64,000 bases of DNA, taken from NCBI GenBank assembly GCA_036788195.1, contig DAIQNX010000001.1, positions 122,603-186,602 on the forward strand, given 5' to 3'. Positions 43,647 through 51,051 of the stretch are shown piece by piece. Under the pieces are notes generated by a model. It saw only the letters and a list, made by a program, of their open reading frames with translations. It was not told where the DNA came from and searched no databases. The position numbers were made by a program, and so were the translations under genes. The stretch's first letter is position 1. Each line of letters opens with the position of its first letter. The DNA is from CALFXN01 sp937957815. GTDB lineage: Bacteria > Synergistota > Synergistia > Synergistales > Aminobacteriaceae.

Positions 43647-44357
43647 TCAGTTGGATTTCGTCGCAGAATCGGGCGTTCCGATCTTTCCTCCAGCCTGGGG
43701 GACTCTCTCCGCATTCGGGGAAGACGACGCGGCGACTTCATGCGTATCGCCCGTCTTCGTTTCGCCGAGAAGCATCTCCTGGAAGCGCACAAGTTCTGCG
43801 AGCTCGCGGAGCTCCATTTGTTTGCCGCGAAGCTCTCTCTTCAGGTAATCAGCGTGCCGCTTCGCCTGGAGTTCAAGACGCTGGGTCTGATCGCTGTAGG
43901 AACCGACAGACATCTTCAGGGAAGCAACGTCGTTCGTGTTTGACTCGGAGATCTGCTTGAGGGACGCGAACTCGGCCTCCATCGATTTCACCGAAGCGAG
44001 CGCAGCCTCGATCCGTTTGCCAAGATCGGCGGTCTTCGTCACGATGTCGCGATTCGCGAGTTCAATTCTCTCCTCAACCTTGTTCCAGAGTGTGTTCAGG
44101 ATCGAGATTCCGATGGCGAACGCGAGGAACCCCGTAAGCAACGCGCGTTTCCTCGATCTTCCGCTTCCGGTCGCTACAGTGGCGGCCGCCTTCGGTGCCG
44201 CGTTGACGGATACCCCGCTTTCGTTCATACCCTCGCAGAAGCACTCGTATTCAGTCGTGATGATACCCTCCTTCTCATCGATTCCGGCTGTCGCCGCTTC
44301 ATTGCCTTTTTCCACCTGGCGCACATCTCCTTCCCTCCGCGCAGAGACGGGCGTCAT
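43647..44357 (-). CDS. membrane-anchored coiled-coil protein, unknown function
   Basis: A 236-residue protein. Residues 1-75 are polar with two cysteines (ECFCEG). One transmembrane segment follows near residues 78-96 (ALLTGFLAFAIGISILNTL), then about 110 residues of heptad-like helix rich in E, K, A and L, and a disordered Ser/Ala/Gly tail. It looks like an inner-membrane protein with a coiled-coil outside or periplasmic domain. The start is uncertain: ATG 44357 overlaps the stop of the preceding small membrane gene, while a GTG at about 44324 follows GGAAGGAG. I recognise no family. It pairs with the 65-residue gene upstream and may form a small envelope unit. Confidence 0.7.
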   Translation of the reverse strand: MTPVSARREGDVRQVEKGNEAATAGIDEKEGIITTEYECFCEGMNESGVSVNAAPKAAATVATGSGRSRKRALLTGFLAFAIGISILNTLWNKVEERIELANRDIVTKTADLGKRIEAALASVKSMEAEFASLKQISESNTNDVASLKMSVGSYSDQTQRLELQAKRHADYLKRELRGKQMELRELAELVRFQEMLLGETKTGDTHEVAASSSPNAERVPQAGGKIGTPDSATKSN

Positions 44358-44551
44358 CTTCTCAGATGCGCGGAAAAATACCCTATGGCCAATAGTACAC
44401 CAATCCACGCAAATTTCAAAGAACCGCTGAAAAAAGCGCCGACACGTTCCTTTCCGAAAAGCGCAATTCCTATAAGAACGAGAAATCCCGCCGACATAAG
44501 GGCAATGATCGTCAATCTTTGCAAAGGCGACTGCGGATGCGGACCGGGCAT
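44354..44551 (-). CDS. small two-helix membrane protein
   Basis: A 65-residue protein with two predicted transmembrane segments (about residues 13-31 and 43-59) joined by a charged loop GKERVGAFFS. Start ATG at 44551 follows GGGAG; the longer frame lies in the argG terminator and is rejected. The last codons overlap the next gene (ATGA), so the two are coupled. It lies directly after the argG terminator. I do not recognise it; short proteins of this type occur as membrane-complex subunits, but nothing here proves a role. Confidence 0.6.
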   Translation of the reverse strand: MPGPHPQSPLQRLTIIALMSAGFLVLIGIALFGKERVGAFFSGSLKFAWIGVLLAIGYFSAHLRR

Positions 44552-44583
44552 CGTTTTCCATCTCCCTTCGCGCGCTATTGTAC

Positions 44584-44613
44584 AAAAAAACGGAGGGGGT
44601 GTCCCCCCTCCGT
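44584..44613 (-). terminator. intrinsic terminator after argG
   Basis: On the minus strand CGGAGGGGG / CCCCCTCCG with a short GACA loop, then seven T. Confidence 0.9.
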
Positions 44614-44628
44614 TTCGACCGATGCCTC

Positions 44629-45855
44629 TCAAAGGCAGGGAATCTCGATCGGAACCTGTTTCTGATGCACCTGTTGCCACGTCCTGATCGGAAGCCCCCA
44701 GATCCTGATGAAACCGACCGCGGCGTTGTGGTCGAAGGCGTCGCCTTCGGAATACGTCGCGAGGTCGTGCTTGTAGATCGCATTCGTGGATTTCATCCCG
44801 CAGACGACAGCCTGTCCCTTGAAGAGGCGAACCCTGACGATTCCGTTCACGTACGCCTGTGTCTCGTCCACGAACGCGCCGATCGCGTCCATGAGCGGCG
44901 AGAACCAGTACCCTTCGTACGTCAGTTCGGCAAACTTCGTCTCAAGCAGTTTTTTGCACGAGATGACCTGCTTGTCGAGAGTCATGGTTTCGAGAGCTCT
45001 GTGCGCCGCGAGAAGCGTCATCGCCGCCGGACACTCGTAGACTTCACGGCTCTTGAAGCCCACAAGACGGTCTTCGATCATGTCGATCCGTCCGACGCCG
45101 TGACCTCCGGCGATCTTGTTCAGCGCTTCGATCATCGCGACGCCGTTCATCGCTTCTCCGTTGAGGGCAACCGGAAGCCCCTTTTCGAACGCAATCTCGA
45201 CGAACTCCGCCGTATCCGGGGCCTTCCCCGGAGCGACCGTAATATCGAACGCGTCCTCGGGCGGCTCGTTCCAGGGATCCTCGAGCGCTCCGCATTCGAT
45301 CGATCGCCCCCACATGTTCTCATCGATGCTGTAGGGCGATTTGGCCGTGATCGAGAGCGGAATGCCGTGTTCCTTCGCGTAGGCGATCTCCGCCTCGCGA
45401 CTGAAATGCCAGTCCCGCACCGGGGCAAGCACCTGAAGTTTCGGATCGAGCGCGTTCGTGCAGACTTCGATCCGTACCTGGTCCTGTCCCTTGCCGGTGC
45501 ATCCGTGGGCAACAGCAACGGCGCCTTCCTTTTTCGCTATGGTCGCGAGCGTCTGCGCGATCAGGGGCCGGGAAAGCGCCGAGTTCAGCGGGTAGGTTCC
45601 CTGATACATTCCGTTGGCCTTGAGTGCCGGCCAGACGAACTGATCCACGAACTGCTTCCGGAGATCCATGATGTACGCCTTGACAGCTCCGCTGTGAAGC
45701 GCCTTGTTCTTCGAAGCCTCGAGATCGACTTCCTTCTGGCCGACATCGGCCGTCATCGTGACAACATCGTATCCCTGTTCCGTGAGCCACATCGTCGCCA
45801 CGGACGTATCCAGACCGCCGCTGTACGCGAGAACTACCTTTCCTTTGTCGCCCAT
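44629..45855 (-). CDS. argG: argininosuccinate synthase
   Basis: Joins citrulline and aspartate to argininosuccinate with ATP. The 408-residue protein has the P-loop-like LAYSGGLDTSVATMWL, the AHGCTGKGQDQVR block, and SIDENMWGRSIECG. Start at 45855 (MGDKGKVVLAYSGG) follows GGGGAGGATTGCAG; the longer frame runs into the T-box terminator. No other arginine gene is near. A T-box leader with a likely arginine specifier precedes it, so expression should rise when tRNA-Arg is uncharged. Confidence 0.97.
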   Translation of the reverse strand: MGDKGKVVLAYSGGLDTSVATMWLTEQGYDVVTMTADVGQKEVDLEASKNKALHSGAVKAYIMDLRKQFVDQFVWPALKANGMYQGTYPLNSALSRPLIAQTLATIAKKEGAVAVAHGCTGKGQDQVRIEVCTNALDPKLQVLAPVRDWHFSREAEIAYAKEHGIPLSITAKSPYSIDENMWGRSIECGALEDPWNEPPEDAFDITVAPGKAPDTAEFVEIAFEKGLPVALNGEAMNGVAMIEALNKIAGGHGVGRIDMIEDRLVGFKSREVYECPAAMTLLAAHRALETMTLDKQVISCKKLLETKFAELTYEGYWFSPLMDAIGAFVDETQAYVNGIVRVRLFKGQAVVCGMKSTNAIYKHDLATYSEGDAFDHNAAVGFIRIWGLPIRTWQQVHQKQVPIEIPCL

Positions 45856-45883
45856 CTGCAATCCTCCCCTGATTTCGAACGAT

Positions 45884-46109
45884 AAAAGGCCCGTCCCTGA
45901 AGGGACGGGCCTTGCCCGCGGTACCACCCATCTTGGCGACATGAAGTCGCCCTCTCGTCCTGCGTTCCTTCATGGCCTTGCGGCCTTTCTTCGGAACAGG
46001 CTCACGGACACGTTCCCCACCCAGTAACGAAAGGGTTCGCAGCCTGGACCCTTCTCTCTGGACGCACACAGGCGGGTACTCCTCCCGTTCATCGCCTTTA
46101 CGACATTTG
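45884..46109 (-). promoter_or_regulatory. T-box riboswitch upstream of argG, probable Arg specifier
   Basis: About 226 nt. On the minus strand the order is: stem I start with AACGGGAGGAGTA (the AGTA of the specifier loop), the AGAGAG bulge, a GGGTCCAGGCTGCGAACCC apical hairpin, the 3' specifier-loop strand GGGGAACGTGTCC, the T-box core GGTGGTACCGCGG (45928-45916) and a terminator AAGGCCCGTCCC / GGGACGGGCCTT with a T-run. CCCGCC pairs with GGTGGG above the loop. The codon after GAA in the loop is CGT (46012-46010), arginine. The arrangement fits a transcription-terminating T-box read by tRNA-Arg. The specifier is my reading of a hand fold. Confidence 0.9.
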
Positions 46110-46115
46110 TGGGTA

Positions 46116-46143
46116 TTATAGCACGGAATAAACTATTGTCAAC
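46116..46143 (-). promoter_or_regulatory. strong promoter for the argG T-box transcript
   Basis: On the minus strand TTGACA (46143-46138), a 16-base spacer and TGC-TATAAT (46121-46116): consensus -35, consensus -10 and an extended -10. Confidence 0.88.
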
Positions 46144-46155
46144 TGCCGATCTGGA

Positions 46156-46950
46156 CTATGATAAAAAGTTTATTGTTTCGACTCCGGTTTCCCGGAGCCC
46201 GTCGAGAGACGGGAAGTGTGTCATATCCATATGGATCGGCGTCACCGAGACATAGCCGTTCGCGACGGCCCAGACGTCGCTCCCTTCCTCTTCGAGTCTG
46301 TCGGCGGGGCGGCCCGACACCCAGAAGCAGAGCGTCCCCTCCGGAGAATTCAGCGACGAAACCTTTTCCTCGTACAGGCGGACGCCCTTCCGGGTGACGC
46401 GTACCCCCCTGATATCGCCAAGCGGAAGGTTCGGAACGTTCACGTTCAGCAGAAGACCGGGATGGAGGAAGAAGCGGGAAAGGAGCCGGAGGATTTCCGC
46501 GCAGACGCGGCCCGCCGACTCGTAATGCGACGTATGCTCCCGCTGTCCGCAGTTCAGGGAGACCGCCAGCGCCGGTTTGCCGAGGATGGCGCCTTCCATC
46601 GCCGCGGAAACGGTTCCGGAATATGTCAGGTCGTCCCCGAGATTCGGCCCGCGGTTGATTCCCGAGACGACGATCTCCGTCTCCGGCGCGATCGTTTCGA
46701 CGCCGAGGACGACACAATCGGACGGCGTACCGTCGCAGGCAAGGAGGTCGAGTCCGGGAACATACGCCCCCCTTTCGTGGGGAGGTCTGAGACAGATCGG
46801 CCGGGTAAGCGTCACGGCGTGTCCGATGCTGCTCCGCTCGCGGTCGGGAGCGACGACGTGGACCTCATGTCCGAGGGAGAAAAGGGTATTCGCACACGTC
46901 GTTATTCCGGGAGCGTGAATACCGTCGTCGTTCGTCAGAAGCACTCTCAT
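46156..46950 (-). CDS. surE: 5'/3'-nucleotidase SurE
   Basis: Metal-dependent nucleotidase acting on nucleoside monophosphates. The 264-residue protein has MRVLLTNDDGIHAPGI with the metal-binding aspartates, APDRERSSIGHAVTL, VVSGINRGPNLGDDLTYSGTVSAAMEG and the NVNVPN block. The gene ends just before the argG promoter. Upstream, 15 bases away, is the M50 protease gene on the same strand. Confidence 0.95.
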   Translation of the reverse strand: MRVLLTNDDGIHAPGITTCANTLFSLGHEVHVVAPDRERSSIGHAVTLTRPICLRPPHERGAYVPGLDLLACDGTPSDCVVLGVETIAPETEIVVSGINRGPNLGDDLTYSGTVSAAMEGAILGKPALAVSLNCGQREHTSHYESAGRVCAEILRLLSRFFLHPGLLLNVNVPNLPLGDIRGVRVTRKGVRLYEEKVSSLNSPEGTLCFWVSGRPADRLEEEGSDVWAVANGYVSVTPIHMDMTHFPSLDGLRETGVETINFLS

Positions 46951-46965
46951 GGCGTCTTCCCGGAA

Positions 46966-47574
46966 CTAAAAGAGAATGACTCGCAGGAGAAAGAAAACGA
47001 TCGGATTCATGATCGCCTGGATGACGCCGAGGGAAAGCAGGATGATCAGGACGAAAAAACCGTAACGCTCGAGCCAGAAATACTTTTCCATCAACGACGG
47101 CGGCAGGAACGTATAGACGATTTTCGATCCGTCGAGCGGTGGGATCGGGATGAGGTTGAAGACGGCAAGACCGACGTTGATGATGACCATGAGCACCATG
47201 AACTGGCCGAGAGCCGGAATACGAAGGAACGGGTACGGAAGCAACCGCACCACGAGTCCACAGACGAAGGCGGTGAGAAGATTTCCGGTCACCCCCGCGA
47301 TCGAGACCAGAAAGATGTCTCTTCTGGGATTCCTGAAGTATCTCGGATCAATCGGAACCGGTTTCGCCCATCCGAAACGAAAGATGAGAAGCATTACCGC
47401 TCCGATCGGGTCGAGGTGATCCATCGGATTCAGGGAAAGGCGGCCGCGCAACTTGGCCGTCGGATCGCCGAGACGATAGGCCATGTATCCGTGGCAGAAT
47501 TCATGAAAGGTGATCGCCCAGAGGACGGCCGGGATGCTGAGAAGCATCTCCGACAGGTTGGGAAACTGGAACAC
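46966..47574 (-). CDS. site-2 protease-like M50 membrane metalloprotease
   Basis: A 202-residue integral membrane protease of the minimal S2P group (YwhC/YfgC-like). The zinc motif H-E-F-C-H lies in the first helix (ITFHEFCHGYMAYRLGD), and the distal ligand motif is in NLIPIPPLDGSKI (N-x-x-P-x-P-x-L-D-G). GLY-rich GAVMLLIFRFGWAKPVP is also family-specific. Four to five helices, no PDZ or CBS domain. Substrate unknown. Its first 74 bases overlap the 3' end of the next upstream gene; an internal ATG at 47547 would still overlap by 47. Confidence 0.9.
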   Translation of the reverse strand: MFQFPNLSEMLLSIPAVLWAITFHEFCHGYMAYRLGDPTAKLRGRLSLNPMDHLDPIGAVMLLIFRFGWAKPVPIDPRYFRNPRRDIFLVSIAGVTGNLLTAFVCGLVVRLLPYPFLRIPALGQFMVLMVIINVGLAVFNLIPIPPLDGSKIVYTFLPPSLMEKYFWLERYGFFVLIILLSLGVIQAIMNPIVFFLLRVILF

Positions 47575-50206
47575 GTTCTCTCACACTCCTTGTCGACGTC
47601 GGATAGGTACCCAGAACCCAGCGGATTTCGTCCTCCCTCGAAACGAGGATATTGTCCAGAACGAGCGTCCGCAGAAATTTGAGGAGTTCGCCGATCCACG
47701 GCCCTTCCCGATACCCTATCTGTATCAGGTCTCCTCCCGTCAGTGACGGCCGACGGTGCCTGAGGTTCTTCAGGAAAAGGAGAATTCGGCGCCTCATATG
47801 CCAGCGGTCCGTCGCCGCACTCCAGTAGAGCGCCGGAACCGGATGAACATTCTCGAGAAGCTCGACGATCCGGGAGTTCTTCGGAGCGATCTTTCCGCCA
47901 AGCTCCTTTTCCATCTGCGTCAGTCCCACGAGGGATTTTACTACAATTCCACGTTCCTTCCGCGTCAGATTGAGGCGATCCATCGCGAAACGCTGTACCG
48001 GTTCCGTCGATTCCGAAAGAAGCGCCGTGAGAAACGCAAGCCACTCAAGTCCCGAGAAGTCGGGGAACCCTTTCGGGATTCTCGAAAGAAAGACCGTGAG
48101 TCTCCTGACTCTCAGGAAACACCCGGGCTTCAGACAGATCCCGGGGAAGATCGATTCCCAGAGTCCGAGATCCTCCATCCTCCGGCATGCCGGAAGGGGA
48201 TCGGATTCTCGAAGCGTGATCTCGAGCTCGCTCTTCAGGCGGAATCCCGACAGCTTCGCGAGCAGTCCTCCGCGAACGCAGCTCGTCAGGAGGCGCATCG
48301 AGTTCCCCTCGAAGTTCAGGGAAAGGCGCTTTTCCAGACGCACACCTCTCAGAACCCTCGTGGGATCCTCGACGAAACTCAGATTGTGGAGCACGCGGAG
48401 CAATCGCGAGGAAAGATCTCTCCTGCCGCCAAAGTAGTCGAGGAGTTCCCCCCACGAAAGCGGGTTGATGGATACTGCCATCGCGTTGATCGTATAGTCG
48501 CGCCTGTAGAGGTCGTGCTTCAACGAGTCACTCGAGACGGTCGGCTGCGCTGAGGGAAATTCGTAGAATTCCCGCCGCGCCGTCGCGATGTCGATCTTTT
48601 CGCCGGAATCGAACAGGATGGTTCCGGTTTTGTACCGTTCGTGGACCGAGGTCCGGCAATTACATTCATTCCCGAATGCCCCGACGAGAAGCGTCGCATC
48701 TCCCTCCACGACGATATCGATGTCGATTCCCCTTCGTCCGAGCAGAATATCGCGGACTGTCCCTCCGACGATGAACGCCCTCATCCCCATCTTCCCGGCG
48801 TGCGCGCCGATCTGCCAGAGAAGCGACTGGACGTGTTCGGAGAGCACCATTTCTATCGAGTCGGCGACGTTTTCCTTCCACGGAAGGGCCGCATCCTCGC
48901 GTTGTTCAGCCTTCGGGACCGAATACGGGTACAACGCGCGGATCAGGTCCGTTCTCGTGATGATTCCGACGAGCCGGTCGTCTTCCATGACGGGAAGCCT
49001 GCCGATGTTGTGAATCACGAAGAGTCGGTGAGCCTCCTGGATCGAGGCGTTTCCGGATATCGTCCGGACTCCTTCCGTCATGAACTCCCGGACCTGCGCG
49101 AGCCCGTATCCGTGAAGATGGGCCTTGTCGAGGTCCTTTCTCGTGATGAGCCCGACGAGATCGCGGGCGTCGACGACAGGAAGGGCCGCATGCCCGTAGC
49201 GGATCATCGTCCGGTACGCGTCGTTGACGGACGAATCGGGAGCGACGGCAAGGACGGGGCTCGTCATGTAGTTCGATACGCATTCCTTTGCCGGGATTTC
49301 ACTGTCGAGGACGCATTCCATGGAAGAAAGCAGCTTTTTCGGGTCGGCATTGTGAAGCGTTACCGAAGCGGCCTGCGGATGTCCGCCGCCGCCGAGCGGG
49401 GCGAGCAGGCGGGCCGCATCGATCGTGTCCTCGTGGCTCCGCGCGACCAGATAAGTTCTCTGTCCCATTCTGGCGGCGGCCAGGACGACATCGGCCGAGA
49501 AATAGTCCCGGAGCCTGTGTACGAAGAGCGAGAGCCCGTCGATGTACGACGGAAGATCCGCATGGGAAAGAACGACGCGGACTCCTCCGCGAAAGCTCTC
49601 CCGCGCGTTTTCGATCAGAGTGTCGAGAAGCTTCCGCTCGGGCGGAGTATAAGTCATCTCTATCGAAGAGGGGACGGACGTCATGTCGGCACCGAGCGTC
49701 CTGAGATGCGCCATCGCCTCGAAATCTCGCGGTCCGGTTCCTCCGAACGTCATTCCTCCGGTATCCTCATAGATTCCTGTGGCAAAGAGCGTCGCTTCCT
49801 GGGGAGAGATGGGGATTTCCTTCCGCAACAGGATTTCCACCATGAGGGTTGTCGTCGCTCCGACCGGTTCGATGCATGCGAACTCCGCATCAATATCGTC
49901 GCATGAGGGAGGATGGTGATCATAAACGTGGACCCTGACTCCATCCCGCGAAGCGACCTCGGCAAACGGCCCGATTCTCGACAGCGACCGCGCGTCGACA
50001 ACCACGAGGAAATCGATATCCCTCAAACGCACCCGACGCGGCGTCAGGATATCCCACCGCCTCTGGTTCTTCGCGAGAAAATTGCGAACGGTCCTGCCGC
50101 TCGCTCCCGCCATACAGAGAACGGCTCCCGGATAGAGCTTCGAAGCGGCGACCATCGCCGCAAGCGAATCGAAATCGCTCCCCATGTGGCTCGTGATGAC
50201 TGTCAC
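47501..50206 (-). CDS. DHH-CBS-nucleotidyltransferase fusion (CCA-adding or poly(A) polymerase type)
   Basis: A 901-residue three-module protein. Residues 1-300 are a DHH/DHHA1 phosphoesterase (HMGSDFDSLAAM, VVVDARS, VYDHHPPS, and the GGGGHPQAAS motif). Two CBS domains follow (about 305-425). Residues 450-600 are a class II tRNA nucleotidyltransferase head with FIVGGTVRDILLGRRGIDIDIV (the D-x-D) and HDLYRRDYTINAMA, then an RNA-binding tail. Such fusions are known and are thought to repair or add tRNA 3' CCA ends while the DHH part degrades small RNA or cyclic dinucleotides. The GTG start follows AAGGAG and overlaps coaE by four bases. Confidence 0.9.
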   Translation of the reverse strand: MTVITSHMGSDFDSLAAMVAASKLYPGAVLCMAGASGRTVRNFLAKNQRRWDILTPRRVRLRDIDFLVVVDARSLSRIGPFAEVASRDGVRVHVYDHHPPSCDDIDAEFACIEPVGATTTLMVEILLRKEIPISPQEATLFATGIYEDTGGMTFGGTGPRDFEAMAHLRTLGADMTSVPSSIEMTYTPPERKLLDTLIENARESFRGGVRVVLSHADLPSYIDGLSLFVHRLRDYFSADVVLAAARMGQRTYLVARSHEDTIDAARLLAPLGGGGHPQAASVTLHNADPKKLLSSMECVLDSEIPAKECVSNYMTSPVLAVAPDSSVNDAYRTMIRYGHAALPVVDARDLVGLITRKDLDKAHLHGYGLAQVREFMTEGVRTISGNASIQEAHRLFVIHNIGRLPVMEDDRLVGIITRTDLIRALYPYSVPKAEQREDAALPWKENVADSIEMVLSEHVQSLLWQIGAHAGKMGMRAFIVGGTVRDILLGRRGIDIDIVVEGDATLLVGAFGNECNCRTSVHERYKTGTILFDSGEKIDIATARREFYEFPSAQPTVSSDSLKHDLYRRDYTINAMAVSINPLSWGELLDYFGGRRDLSSRLLRVLHNLSFVEDPTRVLRGVRLEKRLSLNFEGNSMRLLTSCVRGGLLAKLSGFRLKSELEITLRESDPLPACRRMEDLGLWESIFPGICLKPGCFLRVRRLTVFLSRIPKGFPDFSGLEWLAFLTALLSESTEPVQRFAMDRLNLTRKERGIVVKSLVGLTQMEKELGGKIAPKNSRIVELLENVHPVPALYWSAATDRWHMRRRILLFLKNLRHRRPSLTGGDLIQIGYREGPWIGELLKFLRTLVLDNILVSREDEIRWVLGTYPTSTRSVRERVPVSQPVGDASQHPGRPLGDHLS

Positions 50207-51051
50207 GTCCCGAGCTCCTTCAGAATCAGTTTTCTGGACCGGCATGAACACCGGCGAACTCCTCCAGCCCAGACGGAACCGTCTCCAAATTCACCCGCGA
50301 CCTCCTCTATTCGTCGCATCCGGGTTTCTTCCGTCACGAAGAAAATTCCCGTCCGGCGATCGACGTATTCGCGAAGCGAGATCGCCGTCGCGAGACGCTC
50401 CGCGAGAATTCTCTCACCGAAGGAACGGGCTCCGGCCTGATCTCCGAAGGCGGCTTCTCCCGCAACGATCCGGGCAAGAGGCAACAGCGTCGCCCAAAGC
50501 TCTCGGACCCGGGTTTCGAGATCTTCCATCTCTCCGTCGTTTTCAATCAGGAAGTCGGCTTTTTTTCGTTTCTCCTCCCGCGGAAGAAGGAACCGCTCCC
50601 TCCGGGAAAGCTCGGTCTCGTCGAGCCCGCGGAAAGTGTTCCGCCTTCCGCGGACTTCTGCCGGAGCGCCGACGTACACGGTTCCGTCCGCCCACCAAGG
50701 AAGGGGGCTTTCGAAGAGAAGCGGCACTTCGACGAAAACGATCCCCTCGAGCTTCGCGAGTCGCGACTCGATTTCGACTCGAACCAGCGGGTGCAGGAAG
50801 TCGCACAGCCACCGGTACTCGATGTCGGAAGAAAAAAGTTCTCGCGAGATCGCCTTTTTGTCGGCGCGGCCGTCGGGGGAAACGACGGCGTTTCCCCATC
50901 GAGTTTTCGCCGCTTCGAGGACGAAGGATCGCTCCCAGAGGTCACGGACGATCGAGTCAGCGTCAAGCGCTACCGCTCCATGTCCCTCGAAGAGCCGGCA
51001 GACCGTGCTCTTACCAGCCCCAACGTCTCCCGCGATACCCAGGACGAACAT
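50203..51051 (-). CDS. coaE: dephospho-CoA kinase with C-terminal extension
   Basis: Last step of CoA synthesis. Residues 1-188 form the kinase: P-loop LGIAGDVGAGKSTVCRLF, then the LHPLVRVEIE and VFVEVPLLFE blocks and the ERFLLPREEKRKKADFLIEN-D end. CoaE proteins usually stop near residue 200; this one has about 94 extra residues containing ERILAERLATAISLREYV and a Cys-rich RRCSCRSRK. The extension faintly recalls the CutA fold (A-x-x-L-V-x-x-R-L-A-A-C) but I cannot assign it. ATG at 51051 follows GAGGAACGGGGCG and overlaps pcrA. Confidence 0.92.
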   Translation of the reverse strand: MFVLGIAGDVGAGKSTVCRLFEGHGAVALDADSIVRDLWERSFVLEAAKTRWGNAVVSPDGRADKKAISRELFSSDIEYRWLCDFLHPLVRVEIESRLAKLEGIVFVEVPLLFESPLPWWADGTVYVGAPAEVRGRRNTFRGLDETELSRRERFLLPREEKRKKADFLIENDGEMEDLETRVRELWATLLPLARIVAGEAAFGDQAGARSFGERILAERLATAISLREYVDRRTGIFFVTEETRMRRIEEVAGEFGDGSVWAGGVRRCSCRSRKLILKELGT

